Notes under the pieces: generated by a model
What the model was told of the DNA's origin: nothing
Database searches by the model: none
Seen by the model: only the letters and a program-made list of their open reading frames with translations
Shown here: piece after piece, positions 19,003 through 27,792 of the stretch
Numbering within the stretch: the first letter of the stretch is position 1
How the letters are laid out: every line of letters starts with the position of its first letter
DNA from: Candidatus Gastranaerophilales bacterium
GTDB taxonomy: Bacteria; Cyanobacteriota; Vampirovibrionia; Gastranaerophilales; Gastranaerophilaceae
Direction: 5' to 3'
Assembly: GCA_944325005.1 (NCBI GenBank)
Contig: CALUYO010000012.1
Location: 1 to 53,738, forward strand
Length of the DNA: 53,738 nt
Program-made: the position numbers and the translations under genes

Positions 19003-19597
19003 TAATTTCTATAATATTTTTGTGAATTTCATCTATTGATTTTGATGCATCAAGAACCTTAATTCTATTAGGTTCTTGTTTCGCAAGTTCAAGATAACCT
19101 TTTCTTACACGGTTATGGAAATCTATTCCGGCACTTTCCATTCTGTCTTTTTCTTTACCAACACGCTGCATTGATGTTTCAACATCAATGTCGAAAACAA
19201 ATGTTAAATCTGGTTTTTTCCAGTTTGTTGCAATATTATTGAGCATGTTAATTCTTTCAATATCAAGCCCTCTGCCGTATCCCTGGTAGGCAACAGTAGA
19301 ATCAATGTGCCTGTCGCATAGAACAATTTTGCCTTTTTCAACAGCCGGATTTACTATAATGTCTATATTTTGAGCTCTGTCCGCGAGAAATAAAAAAGAT
19401 TCACATCTGTCGGAAACCGGACCATCATAGTTTAAAAGAATTTCACGGACTTTTTCTCCAAGCCCTTTCCCGCCGGGTTCACGTGTTGTAATGACATCTA
19501 CTCCATTATTTTTTAAATCTTCGGCCAATAATTTCATCTGGGTCGTTTTCCCGCATCCATCGGCTCCCTCAAATGTTATAAATAATCCCTTTGTCAT
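18914..19597 (-). CDS. tmk: Thymidylate kinase with read-through C-terminus
   Basis: 227 aa; phosphorylates dTMP to dTDP. P-loop F-E-G-A-D-G-C-G-K-T-T (residues 9-19), T-R-E-P-G-G, the D-R-H-x-D-S-T-V-A-Y-Q-G-Y-G-R-G substrate segment and the LID region are all present. The family normally ends shortly after the I-x-E-I-I-N helix. Here about 28 more residues (from N-K-S-F-P-N-Y) are encoded by the antisense of the last 89 nt of pilin 2. The native stop was probably lost when the pilin gene came to lie beside it. SD AGAGG is present. Confidence 0.94.
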   Translation of the reverse strand: MTKGLFITFEGADGCGKTTQMKLLAEDLKNNGVDVITTREPGGKGLGEKVREILLNYDGPVSDRCESFLFLADRAQNIDIIVNPAVEKGKIVLCDRHIDSTVAYQGYGRGLDIERINMLNNIATNWKKPDLTFVFDIDVETSMQRVGKEKDRMESAGIDFHNRVRKGYLELAKQEPNRIKVLDASKSIDEIHKNIIEIINKSFPNYHLKVYQNNHDNLHRCQTYNNY

Positions 19598-19689
19598 GTG
19601 TGTAACCTCTCTTTAAAAATTATAACAAAAAAAACTGATTTGTGTTTTGTGATGTATTATGGTAAAATTCGGTTGTGAGGAGAGCTTGT

Positions 19690-20904
19690 ATGGATAGTAA
19701 AATTACAAAATTAAAAAATAATATTGAATTTGCGTATAAAAGAAATAAAAATACTCCGCGTACGGCATTTTACCTGAATTTTTCACTTAATAAGCCCTTG
19801 CCGGAACCGGGAGTTTATTCACTAATGGTAAGACTTTTTATGCAAGGAACGAAAAAACGTACAGCTCAAGCTTTAGCAGAAGAATTAGATAAATATGCGA
19901 TTGAATTCTCTGCGGAACTGAAACTTGATTATGTTAAATTTAAGTTTGTGTGTTTGAATGAAGATTTCGAACGTGCGGTTGAAATCGTGTCGGATATTGT
20001 GAAAAATACTACGTTTGAAGAATTTGAAAAAGAACGTACAAAGCTCGAAGGTGAAATTATTGCCGAGCTTGATTCTCCGCGGGCAAAAGTTATTGACAGC
20101 TACTATAAAAATATTTATCAGGGACATAACTATGGATATACAAATACGGTAATTCTTGAAAATCTTAAAAATATCAAGAAAGAAGATGTTATTAGTGCTT
20201 ATAAAGCTATTGTTGATAACAGTAAAAAGGTTGCAGCATTTGTGGGAGATATTGAATTTGCTGATGTAAATGAACTCTTGGAACGATATTTTGGTGATAT
20301 AACCCCATCAATTGAACAGCTTCCGGAGCTTAAAAGACCTGAACTTCTAAAAACAAAAGAAGATGAAGTTATTCAGCAGGATCTTAATCAAGCTCATATA
20401 TTAAAGGGCTGGATTGTAGGGAGTGCTGACAGTAATGATTACGCTTCTATCGCTCTTTTGAATATTATTTTAGGTGCCAGCGGTTTATCATCAAGATTAT
20501 TTTTAGAGCTCCGGGATAAAAAAGGACTGGCCTATGTGGTTAGAAGTGCTTATGATGTTGCAAAACTTTCTGCTAATTTTTCAATTTATATAGCAACAGA
20601 GCCAAATAATATTGCAACTTCACTCAGTGGTTTTGATGAAGAAATAAAAAAAATTAAAACAGTTTTAGTAAGTGACGAAGAACTTGAAAATGCTAAAAAT
20701 AATCTGTTCGGTAAATGGGCTTTTATAGGTGAAACAAATTCACAGCAGGCAAATTGGCTTGCACATTATGGGATTATGGGCTTCGGCTTCGATTTCCACG
20801 AAAAAGCTGTCAAAAAAATCAAAGAAGTTACTCCACAGGATATAATAAATTGTGCTAACAGGTATTTTAATGATACTTATGTTTTGTCTGTCTTAAAGCC
20901 GTAA
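19690..20904 (+). CDS. M16 (insulinase-fold) protein lacking the zinc motif
   Basis: 404 aa from ATG 19690, chosen because GAGGAG lies 7 nt upstream; GTG 19675 would lie on the SD itself. The two M16 half-domains are recognisable (G-T-K-K-R-T-A-Q-A-L-A-E-E-L, E-I-I-A-E-L-D-S-P, later L-S-S-R-L-F-L-E-L-R-D-K-K-G-L-A-Y). The zinc site HxxEH, expected at residues 44-48 after G-V-Y, reads S-L-M-V-R, so it should not be a peptidase. Inactive M16 chains usually pair with an active partner encoded next door; none is seen here. Confidence 0.88.
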   Translation: MDSKITKLKNNIEFAYKRNKNTPRTAFYLNFSLNKPLPEPGVYSLMVRLFMQGTKKRTAQALAEELDKYAIEFSAELKLDYVKFKFVCLNEDFERAVEIVSDIVKNTTFEEFEKERTKLEGEIIAELDSPRAKVIDSYYKNIYQGHNYGYTNTVILENLKNIKKEDVISAYKAIVDNSKKVAAFVGDIEFADVNELLERYFGDITPSIEQLPELKRPELLKTKEDEVIQQDLNQAHILKGWIVGSADSNDYASIALLNIILGASGLSSRLFLELRDKKGLAYVVRSAYDVAKLSANFSIYIATEPNNIATSLSGFDEEIKKIKTVLVSDEELENAKNNLFGKWAFIGETNSQQANWLAHYGIMGFGFDFHEKAVKKIKEVTPQDIINCANRYFNDTYVLSVLKP

Positions 20905-20943
20905 CCTTATCAGGTAATGGATATCTCTTGGATGTAATAGATA

Positions 20944-21495
20944 ATGTTCAAGAGGCTGACTTTGAGAAATATATATCTGATAACTTTAATTTTAATATTA
21001 TTTTTCTGCACCGGTTTTTCAGATCCCGTTGCTGATATATCTGTGTCTTACCAGTCAGGAGTTGATAAATTAGAAGAGGTATTTAAAGCCAGTCTTCTGT
21101 TGAATAAAAACGATATTATGTTTACCAAAGTCCCACGCGGTTTGATTGTAAGTATAAATGAAAAATATTTTTTTAATACAAATCAAACTAGAATTAAAGA
21201 AAGTGCGCTTCCTGTAATTGATACTATAATCGACCTGCTTCAAGGTCTTTCTAACTATTGTGTTATAGAGGATCATACAGAAGAAATGAGTTTTAACAAC
21301 AAAAACTGGGAACTATCACTTGTGAGATCTGCAAATATTGCAGAATATATGATTACAAAAGGTAAAATTTCTGCTGAACGTATATTTTTTCTAGGATACG
21401 GTCAGTATATGCCATTTAGAGATAATGTTGCTCCCAGGAAAGGTATGAATAACAGAATTGATTTTGTAATTCTTGAATATGAATCTAAGAGATAA
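20944..21495 (+). CDS. OmpA/MotB-domain envelope protein
   Basis: 183 aa with an N-terminal signal or membrane anchor (about residues 9-25). The C-terminal half has the OmpA-like peptidoglycan-binding fold: F-F-N-T-N-Q-T-R-I-K-E-S-A-L-P-V-I-D, then N-N-K-N-W-E-L-S-L-V-R-S-A-N-I-A-E-Y-M (the N-x-x-L-S-x-x-R-A motif) and the end N-N-R-I-D-F-V-I-L. MotB-like proteins share this domain and a FliA-type sigma gene is the convergent neighbour (11-nt overlap), but a stator role is only a possibility. Confidence 0.8.
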   Translation: MFKRLTLRNIYLITLILILFFCTGFSDPVADISVSYQSGVDKLEEVFKASLLLNKNDIMFTKVPRGLIVSINEKYFFNTNQTRIKESALPVIDTIIDLLQGLSNYCVIEDHTEEMSFNNKNWELSLVRSANIAEYMITKGKISAERIFFLGYGQYMPFRDNVAPRKGMNNRIDFVILEYESKR

Positions 21496-22312
21496 TACTC
21501 TGACGCAGTCTTGTTGTTCTATTTTCGCTTAATATATTTTTAAGTTTCATTATTGCTTGGGCATGAAGCTGGCAAACCCGTGATTCGGACATATTTATTG
21601 TTTCACCGATTTCTTTGAGTGTCATGTTTTCCTGATAGTAAAGAACCATTATAATCCGTTCACGTTCCGGCAATCTGCGTAAAGCTTTTTCAAGTTCCTG
21701 CTTAACGTTTTTCTCTTCAGCCTGTTCCTGTGGATTAAGTTTATTTGTATCCTGGATTGTATCTATAATTTCAACACTGTCATCTGTAGAACCCTTTTTA
21801 TCATAAAGAGATGTTATTGTTGTATCTTCCGACAACAATTTAATTACCTTTTCCGGTTCCATATCAAGATAGTTCGCAATTTCCTGTGTTGTCGGCATGC
21901 GTCCGAGTTCCTGTTTCAGATGCTCCTGTGCATTTTTAATATCTTTTATTTTTTTTCTTACGCTTCTTGGAAGAAAATCCTGAGCTCGAATTCTGTCAAG
22001 TATAGCCCCTCTTATTCTAATCAAAGCATAAGTTTCAAATCTTGTATTTTTTTGTGGGGAATATCTTTCAATTGCATTAATAAGACCTTCTACGCCGTAA
22101 CCCGCAATATCTTCTATAGAGATAGTATTTGGAAGAGTTACCTTAACGCGTCCGACAACGTATCTTATAAGATAGATATATTGAACAATCAGAGTATCAC
22201 GTACGGCTTTATTTGTTTTATCAGCAAGGTATTCCTGCCATAATTGTGTAAGTTCATCCTCTGTCAGTCTTTTTATATTATTATATGATGTGAAATCAAA
22301 ACTCTGGCTCAT
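21485..22312 (-). CDS. RNA polymerase sigma factor of the FliA/WhiG (sigma-28) family
   Basis: 275 aa from ATG 22312, preferred over the in-frame TTG at 22324 because GGGAAG lies just before it. Region 2 (L-I-V-Q-Y-I-Y-L-I-R-Y-V-V-G-R-V, D-I-A-G-Y-G-V-E-G-L-I-N-A-I-E-R-Y, R-I-R-G-A-I-L-D-R-I-R), region 3 and region 4 (L-P-E-R-E-R-I-I-M-V-L-Y-Y, L-K-E-I-G-E-T-I-N-M-S-E-S-R-V) are complete and have the G-A-I-L-D-x-x-R pattern of FliA. It probably directs flagellar or motility genes, four of which lie 3.6 kb away. Other targets cannot be excluded. Confidence 0.9.
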   Translation of the reverse strand: MSQSFDFTSYNNIKRLTEDELTQLWQEYLADKTNKAVRDTLIVQYIYLIRYVVGRVKVTLPNTISIEDIAGYGVEGLINAIERYSPQKNTRFETYALIRIRGAILDRIRAQDFLPRSVRKKIKDIKNAQEHLKQELGRMPTTQEIANYLDMEPEKVIKLLSEDTTITSLYDKKGSTDDSVEIIDTIQDTNKLNPQEQAEEKNVKQELEKALRRLPERERIIMVLYYQENMTLKEIGETINMSESRVCQLHAQAIMKLKNILSENRTTRLRQSIIS

Positions 22313-22436
22313 TAAACTTCCCAAATATTGTTCAAATATCTTACATATCTATTCTATACAATATAGGTTCTGCCACATCATTTAAAAAGAGGAAATGTAC
22401 AAAAAATACTAAAGTTTGTGATGTAATTAACATGCT

Positions 22437-23807
22437 TTAACTTTGTTGTTTTTGCTGTTCCTGATTTTGTTCTGATAATTCCTGTTCTGTTTTAATTATT
22501 TCAAGTTTTGTAATTCTTGCACCGTCAACTTCCTTTACGACAAACGTAAGGTTATTGAATGTTACTTTATCATTGATTTCTGCAATACGTCCCAGAAGTT
22601 TAACGACAAGACCGCCAATCGTATCTATGTCGTCATCATCAATGTCATCTTCTTTAATTTTAAAAAATTCTGCAAATTCATCAAGACGCATCATCGAATT
22701 TGCGATATAAGTATTTGGAGCTACCTCAATTATATCTTCTTTCTGTTCTTCTTCTTCGTCAAATTCATCCTGAACATCTCCGAATATTTCTTCAATAACA
22801 TCTTCAAGTGTTATAAGTCCGGATGTCCCTCCAAATTCATCTACGACAATTGCCATTTGTCCCTTACGTTTTTTAAATTCTAAAACCAGGTTATCCATAG
22901 TGATTGTTTCAGGAACAAGAAGGACTTCTCTTAAAATTTTTGCAATAGGGCAGATTTCATCTTTGATAGAGAGAGAGTACAAATCTTTCACATGAACAAG
23001 ACCTATAATATGATCAATATCTTCTTCATAAACAGGGTATCTTGTATATTGATTTTCTGATGCTAGTTTATTAAGTTCTTCCATTGGCATGTCAATGGGG
23101 ATACATACCATGTCTGTTCTTGGCACCATAACCTGTTTTGCTGTTAAATCGGAAAATTTAAATACATTATGCAGCATGTCTTTTTCTGTTTCATTAAGCA
23201 CTCCGCCGTTGTAACTTGCATTAACAAGCATGTCAAGTTCTTCCGTGGAATGTACCAGAGAGCCTTTATGAGAGTGAGGTATGTTTAACAGTTTTAATAC
23301 AAGATTTCCAAAGCCGTTTAATAGCCATATAAACGGATTGAAAATATAAGTAATTATCTGCATAGGTCTTGCAACCCATAGAGCTGTTTTTTCAGTGTAT
23401 TCAAGGGCAATTGATTTTGGAATAAGTTCTCCGAGCACAACATGAAAAAATGTTATAAGCGCAAATGCAATTGAAACAGACACAGTATGTGTCGCAATAT
23501 TTTTGCTTATACCCGGCAGAAATACAAACAGAGGTTCAATAATATGTGCAAGCGTCCCTTCGCCAACCCATCCTAAGCCTATACTTGATATTGTTACACC
23601 GAGTTGAACTGCTGCAATGAACTTGTCTAAATCCTTTAGAGCTTCAAATGCGATTTTTGCATTATAGTTACCTTCATTTACAAGTTGTTCAATTCTGGTT
23701 TTTCTTACCTTAACCATAGCAAATTCAGAAGCAACAAAAAAACCGTTTGAAAATAACAAAAATGCTATAATAAACAAATTAAATGCTGTGTTACCGGTAC
23801 CATCCAT
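22437..23807 (-). CDS. CNNM/CorC-family transporter-like protein (DUF21, CBS pair)
   Basis: 456 aa integral membrane protein. A DUF21/CNNM membrane domain (about residues 5-200, with S-E-F-A-M-V-K-V-R-K-T-R and T-I-S-S-I-G-L-G-W-V-G-E) is followed by a CBS pair (about 215-335, Q-V-M-V-P-R-T-D-M, D-E-F-G-G-T-S-G-L-I-T-L-E-D) and a CorC/HlyC domain (about 355-435). Family members are linked to magnesium or cobalt efflux; the old name haemolysin C is misleading. The tail is Gln/Glu rich. AAGGAT may be its SD, although a TATAAT also lies 5 nt before ATG. Confidence 0.92.
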   Translation of the reverse strand: MDGTGNTAFNLFIIAFLLFSNGFFVASEFAMVKVRKTRIEQLVNEGNYNAKIAFEALKDLDKFIAAVQLGVTISSIGLGWVGEGTLAHIIEPLFVFLPGISKNIATHTVSVSIAFALITFFHVVLGELIPKSIALEYTEKTALWVARPMQIITYIFNPFIWLLNGFGNLVLKLLNIPHSHKGSLVHSTEELDMLVNASYNGGVLNETEKDMLHNVFKFSDLTAKQVMVPRTDMVCIPIDMPMEELNKLASENQYTRYPVYEEDIDHIIGLVHVKDLYSLSIKDEICPIAKILREVLLVPETITMDNLVLEFKKRKGQMAIVVDEFGGTSGLITLEDVIEEIFGDVQDEFDEEEEQKEDIIEVAPNTYIANSMMRLDEFAEFFKIKEDDIDDDDIDTIGGLVVKLLGRIAEINDKVTFNNLTFVVKEVDGARITKLEIIKTEQELSEQNQEQQKQQS

Positions 23808-23873
23808 TATATATTATATCCTTATGTCTCTCGTTTAGTGTAATTATAATATTATATTCAAAAAAAAGCAATC

Positions 23874-24692
23874 CTATTCTTGTATTTTCTCCATGTCAAC
23901 TTCTTTAAGTTCAGTATATATCATAGGAGAAAATCCCTTTGTTGTTGTAACGGTTATAATTTTGTATACTGGCGGAGTACTCAATAGCGTAGGTGATGTT
24001 ATGTGATAAACCCCGTTTCTCATAACTTCACTATTAACATGTAAATGTCCGGCAACAATTGATACAACATTGTCATACTTATCGATTATATCAAGATATT
24101 TTTCTTTTTGATAAACGGTATGTGTAGGTCTTTCTTTGGCCGCTACAATCGGAAAGTGCTGTAAAATTATTACAGGTTCATTTTTATGTTTTTTTAGCTG
24201 TTTTTCAAGCCAGTTTAATGTATCTTCTTTATAATACCCTATTGATCCAGGGATAACTTCTTTAGCGCCGTCGAGTACTATAAAAACAAATCCGTCTTGT
24301 TTAAAGACATAATTTGTTTTTCTATATTTATAGAAACAGTTATTATCTCTTACTATTTCAAGATAGTGAGCTTTTGATAACCCGTTATTTTTAAAGACAT
24401 CATGATTTCCGATTACAAGATAATACGGAACATCAAGTTTATTTATAATTTTTACGAAATCCGGCAGGTAAGCTTCCTTGGGAGAATCTATATTGTCCCC
24501 GGTAAAAACGACAAATGAAATATCTTTTTCTTTATTAATACTTTTTACAGTTTCTTTTAAAACTTCTGTTCTGTATTTATCTTTCGCAATAAAATGGCTG
24601 TCTGTTACCTGAACAAATTTTATAACATTTGCCAGTACTGAGTTTTGTAATAATAAAATTGAAAGTATAGCTAAAATTATATTTTTTTTCAT
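23874..24692 (-). CDS. Secreted metallophosphoesterase
   Basis: 272 aa with a signal peptide (about residues 1-21). The calcineurin-like motifs occur in order: V-T-D-S-H-F, T-G-D-N-I-D, I-G-N-H-D-V, L-Q-H-F-P and A-G-H-L-H-V-N, which bind two metal ions. The enzyme therefore acts outside the cytoplasm on a phosphoester (phosphodiester, cyclic nucleotide or similar) that cannot be named. It diverges from rqcP with only 60 nt between the starts. Confidence 0.9.
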   Translation of the reverse strand: MKKNIILAILSILLLQNSVLANVIKFVQVTDSHFIAKDKYRTEVLKETVKSINKEKDISFVVFTGDNIDSPKEAYLPDFVKIINKLDVPYYLVIGNHDVFKNNGLSKAHYLEIVRDNNCFYKYRKTNYVFKQDGFVFIVLDGAKEVIPGSIGYYKEDTLNWLEKQLKKHKNEPVIILQHFPIVAAKERPTHTVYQKEKYLDIIDKYDNVVSIVAGHLHVNSEVMRNGVYHITSPTLLSTPPVYKIITVTTTKGFSPMIYTELKEVDMEKIQE

Positions 24693-24752
24693 CTATCTTA
24701 TGCCCTCTGGACAAATTATAACATGAATTATAATATATACAAAGGAGAAGAT

Positions 24753-24998
24753 ATGAGATTAGACAAGTTTTTAAAAGTTTCAAGATTAATAAAGCGGAGA
24801 ACTGTAGCCAATGAGGTTTCTGATACAGGCCGTGTTTTTGTAAACGGTAATCCTGCAAAGCCGGCTAAACAAATTAAAGAAGGCGATGAAATCAGAATTG
24901 AATATGCAAATAGAACCGTTAAGGCTCGTGTTTTGAGAGTTCCTTTAAATAATGTAAGTATTCAGGAAGCTTCTTCTTTATATGAAATTATTGAATAA
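24753..24998 (+). CDS. rqcP: S4-domain RNA-binding protein, RqcP/Hsp15 type
   Basis: 81 aa from ATG 24753, which has AAAGGAG at the right distance; an in-frame ATG at 24723 gives ten extra residues without SD. Sequence M-R-L-D-K-F-L-K-V-S-R-L-I-K-R-R-T-x-A plus G-R-V-F-V-N-G-N-P-A-K-P-A and G-D-E-I-R-I is the S4 domain of the small RqcP (YabO)/Hsp15 family. These bind 50S subunits with peptidyl-tRNA; RqcP works with RqcH in alanine-tailing of stalled chains. RqcH is not in the window. The promoter -35 of pilin 3 overlaps its 3' end. Confidence 0.88.
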   Translation: MRLDKFLKVSRLIKRRTVANEVSDTGRVFVNGNPAKPAKQIKEGDEIRIEYANRTVKARVLRVPLNNVSIQEASSLYEIIE

Positions 24999-25019
24999 TA
25001 GTCTATTGTATGTTATAAT
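24991..25019 (+). promoter_or_regulatory. Promoter of G-tract pilin 3
   Basis: TTGAAT (24991-24996), 17-nt spacer ending TGT, TATAAT (25014-25019), 33 nt before the leader ATG. Confidence 0.72.
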
Positions 25020-25051
25020 AATATTGTAGTTATTAACAAAAGGAGCACAAA

Positions 25052-25800
25052 ATGGTAACATTCTTTAAAATTAACAATGTCGGGGGGGGGGCGCTTCTGT
25101 AGCTCCTAAGCCTGCATTTACACTGGCAGAGGTTCTGGTAACATTAGGAATTATCGGGGTGGTGTCAGCAATGACAGTACCGACTTTAATGCAAAATCAC
25201 CAGCGAAAAACTTATGTGACTCAATTGCATAAAGTGTATAATGAGCTTTCTCAGGCATTAATACAGTATCAGACTGATAGGAATGCTATTAATCTTACGG
25301 AAGCCGGTTTGACAACTCTTAATTCAATTGAAAATTTTTTTACAACATATTTCAGAATAGTGCAGAATTGCGGTACTACGCAAACACCATGTTTTGCGGC
25401 TTCTTATAAAAAAATTGCAGGTACAACGTCATCTTTCAGATGTCTGCATAATTGTGTGTCACTTGCAAGCGGGGCTGCAATTGGGACGGTTAATGAATTT
25501 AAGCAGGGTAATGGTGTGATTTTACAATTTGTTGTTGACATTAACGGACCGAAAGGTCCAAACATATTTGGCAGAGATGCTTTTTCTTTATTTTTGTATA
25601 AAAATGGAATAATAGATGACTTATTAGTTGATACTTCAGATCCAGATGCGGCAGGTGACTGGATATCCGGGGGAACTGCTCCTTTATCTGAGGAGCAGAG
25701 AGAAGAAAATTTTACTTACGGTTGTCTCGGGGCTGTTAGCGGGGTGTATCACGGATGTTTTGGAAAAATCCTGAATGATAACTGGGATATGACGTATTAA
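25052..25800 (+). CDS. G-tract pilin 3: type IV pilin-like protein, leader and pilin in different frames
   Basis: AAAGGAG SD, ATG at 25052, leader M-V-T-F-F-K-I-N-N-V, ten G's (25082-25091), leader-frame TAG at 25100. In the -1 frame the pilin reads G-A-S-V-A-P-K-P-A then F-T-L-A-E-V-L-V-T-L-G-I-I-G. The body has N-C-G-T-T-Q-T-P-C-F, D-I-N-G-P-K-G-P-N-I-F-G-R-D and G-C-F-G-K-I-L-N-D-N-W. With one extra G: 249 aa; as sequenced: 16 aa. Leader, tract and first 140 nt resemble pilin 2 closely, but the rest has diverged. It lies upstream of the flagellar rod genes. Confidence 0.85.
25082..25091 (+). repeat. G10 tract, pilin 3
   Basis: Ten G's preceded by GTC and followed by CGCTTCTGTAG; the TAG is in the leader frame. 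Confidence 0.95.
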
Positions 25801-25918
25801 CATTGACTTTTTAATAAAAATCATTAATTTCATGATATCTAATACAAACGGATGAATTTAGAAAAAATAATTGATTATTTACAAAAATTATCCGATTTTA
25901 TTAGAAAAAGAGGTAGTC

Positions 25919-26617
25919 ATGATAATTAACGGCGGAATCAGGTACTGTGAAAAGGGCTTAACAACTTCACTCAGGGCAATGCACGTTCAGAGTGAATTGA
26001 TAGGCATGTATAATGAAAATGTTACAGGTTTTGATAAAATCGGTTATCAACGAAAAGATCCTGTAGTATCTTCTTTTACAGAGTTCATAGGAGTTCATGG
26101 GCTTTCTCAAACGGTAGATGATCAAATTGGCCGTATTGCAATGTCGGATAACCCTCTTGATCTTGCTCTGGCAAATAAAGGGTATTTTCAGGTGCAGAGC
26201 GCGGAGGGCATTAAGCTTACACGTGACGGAAGATTTAAACTTGATAAGGAAGGGAATTTATTAACTCTTGATGATTCTGCTGTTCTATCCAGCGCTGGTG
26301 TTCCTGTAAAACTTCATGTAGTACCGGAAAAAATTGAAGATGTGAAGATTAATTCCAAGGGTCTTGTCAGCGTATTTAATAAAAACACAAACAAGCTTGA
26401 AAGTGTTGCATATCTTGGGATTGTTGATGCAAACGGTGTTGTTGTAATGGATCCGCAGGTTAAACAGGGGTATAATGAATATTCCAACGTTGCACTACAA
26501 AACGAGTTTATATCAATGATGCCTGTTATCAGAAATTTTGAGGCAAACAGGCAGATTTTCATGATACAAAATCAAAATTTACAAAAAGTTATTTCACAAT
26601 TAGGAACAACATCATAA
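25919..26617 (+). CDS. Flagellar basal-body rod protein, FlgF/FlgG family
   Basis: 232 aa from ATG 25919 (GAGGT SD 4 nt upstream); longer in-frame starts lack an SD. The N-terminal rod motif is degenerate (N-E-N-V-T-G-F-D-K-I-G-Y-Q-R). The central N-P-L-D-L-A-L-A-N-K-G-Y-F-Q-V and L-T-R-D-G-R-F-K-L-D-K-E-G-N-L are typical, as is the C-terminal helix F-E-A-N-R-Q-I-F-M-I-Q-N. FlgF and FlgG build the proximal and distal rod. First of four rod genes in one orientation, so probably flgF by position. Confidence 0.88.
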   Translation: MIINGGIRYCEKGLTTSLRAMHVQSELIGMYNENVTGFDKIGYQRKDPVVSSFTEFIGVHGLSQTVDDQIGRIAMSDNPLDLALANKGYFQVQSAEGIKLTRDGRFKLDKEGNLLTLDDSAVLSSAGVPVKLHVVPEKIEDVKINSKGLVSVFNKNTNKLESVAYLGIVDANGVVVMDPQVKQGYNEYSNVALQNEFISMMPVIRNFEANRQIFMIQNQNLQKVISQLGTTS

Positions 26618-26637
26618 TAAAAGGTGAGGAATAAGTT

Positions 26638-27351
26638 ATGTATAGTATGCAAGGTATAGTTAGAAAAAGTGTTAATAATGTAACCACACAGTTTGAAAAG
26701 CTCGGTTATGTTGCAAACACTCTTGCTAATATGAATACAAGAGGCTATAAATCAGTATCATTTGAACAAATGCTTACAGAGGACGGTTATTTAACAGGCG
26801 CCGTCAGAACTGATTATAAACAGGGCTCTATTCAAATAACAAGTAATCCTTATGATGTTGCTATAAACGGAACCGGCTTTATTCCTGTTGTATCTCCGGA
26901 AGGTGAAGTTGCTTATACCCGTGATGGGGCTTTCAGACAGGGAAAAGACGGATACCTCGTCACTACTGACGGATGGATTGTGGGTGAAGGTATTAAAATT
27001 CCTACAAACTGTTATAAGTTTGAAATTAAACCTAATGGAGAAGTTTATACTTATGACGGGAAAAATACAGCCCCCAAAAAACTTGGAACTATTCCTTTAG
27101 TTCGTTTTCCATCACAAGAAAATCTTGAACAGGCTGGCATGAACAAGCTTGTTCCTACAGAAGACTCCGGAGAACCTATACTTGTCAAGGATCATGATTG
27201 TTTCTGCCAGAATAATCTGGAAAATTCTAATACAAATATATTTTCATCAACTTCTGATATGCTCAGGCTTAATGCCTCGCTTCTTGCAAGTACCCGTATG
27301 ATGAAAGTTGTTGATGATATGTATAATAAGGCAATTAACATTAGAGAATAG
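26638..27351 (+). CDS. Flagellar basal-body rod protein, FlgG/FlgF family
   Basis: 237 aa, a little shorter than usual FlgG (about 260). N-terminal L-A-N-M-N-T-R-G-Y-K-S-V-S-F is the rod-family signature (usually A-N-x-x-T-x-G-Y/F-K). Y-D-V-A-I-N-G-T-G-F and Y-T-R-D-G-A-F-R-Q-G-K-D-G-Y-L-V follow; the C-terminal helix ends with a D-M-Y-N-K-A-I. It begins 20 nt after the first rod gene with GAGG upstream. FlgF and FlgG cannot be separated with confidence. Confidence 0.9.
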   Translation: MYSMQGIVRKSVNNVTTQFEKLGYVANTLANMNTRGYKSVSFEQMLTEDGYLTGAVRTDYKQGSIQITSNPYDVAINGTGFIPVVSPEGEVAYTRDGAFRQGKDGYLVTTDGWIVGEGIKIPTNCYKFEIKPNGEVYTYDGKNTAPKKLGTIPLVRFPSQENLEQAGMNKLVPTEDSGEPILVKDHDCFCQNNLENSNTNIFSSTSDMLRLNASLLASTRMMKVVDDMYNKAINIRE

Positions 27352-27386
27352 GGAGCGTAGCCGCTTGATAAAAGAAAGGTCTAAAA

Positions 27387-27734
27387 ATGTTTACACCACT
27401 TGATAATATGGGCAAAGTTACATTAATGATGGATTTGATAACGCAGAAACAAAGAGCGTTAGGATCAAATCTTGCCAACGTTGATACTCCGGGGTATGTC
27501 AGACGTGACATAAATTTCGGTGACTATTTAAATTCAATGAACAGCCCTCTGGAGACAAAGCTATCAGAAAAACTAGGCCCGTCAGGCGTAATTGAAGAAA
27601 AAACATATGAAGAAATTGATCCGGCAAATGAGTTGATGGAACTTCAAAAAAACTCAATACTTTATACGATGGCAACAAGAAGAATGTCTAATATAATTAC
27701 TGAAATGAAAACGGTAATTAATGTTGGCAAGTAA
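27387..27734 (+). CDS. flgB: Flagellar basal-body rod protein FlgB
   Basis: 115 aa, slightly short for FlgB (about 130). The N-terminal signature L-G-S-N-L-A-N-V-D-T-P-G-Y-V-R-R-D-I-N-F is clear, and the C-terminal part has D-P-A-N-E-L-M-E-L-Q-K-N-S-I-L-Y, matching the usual helix of the proximal rod subunits. SD AAAGG. The middle region is reduced. Followed by flgC after 58 nt, the standard order. Confidence 0.93.
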   Translation: MFTPLDNMGKVTLMMDLITQKQRALGSNLANVDTPGYVRRDINFGDYLNSMNSPLETKLSEKLGPSGVIEEKTYEEIDPANELMELQKNSILYTMATRRMSNIITEMKTVINVGK

Positions 27735-27792
27735 TATGCCAGGATAAAAGCATTAGCCGCTTTAAATGTAAAAATACTGAAAGGGTAAAAAA

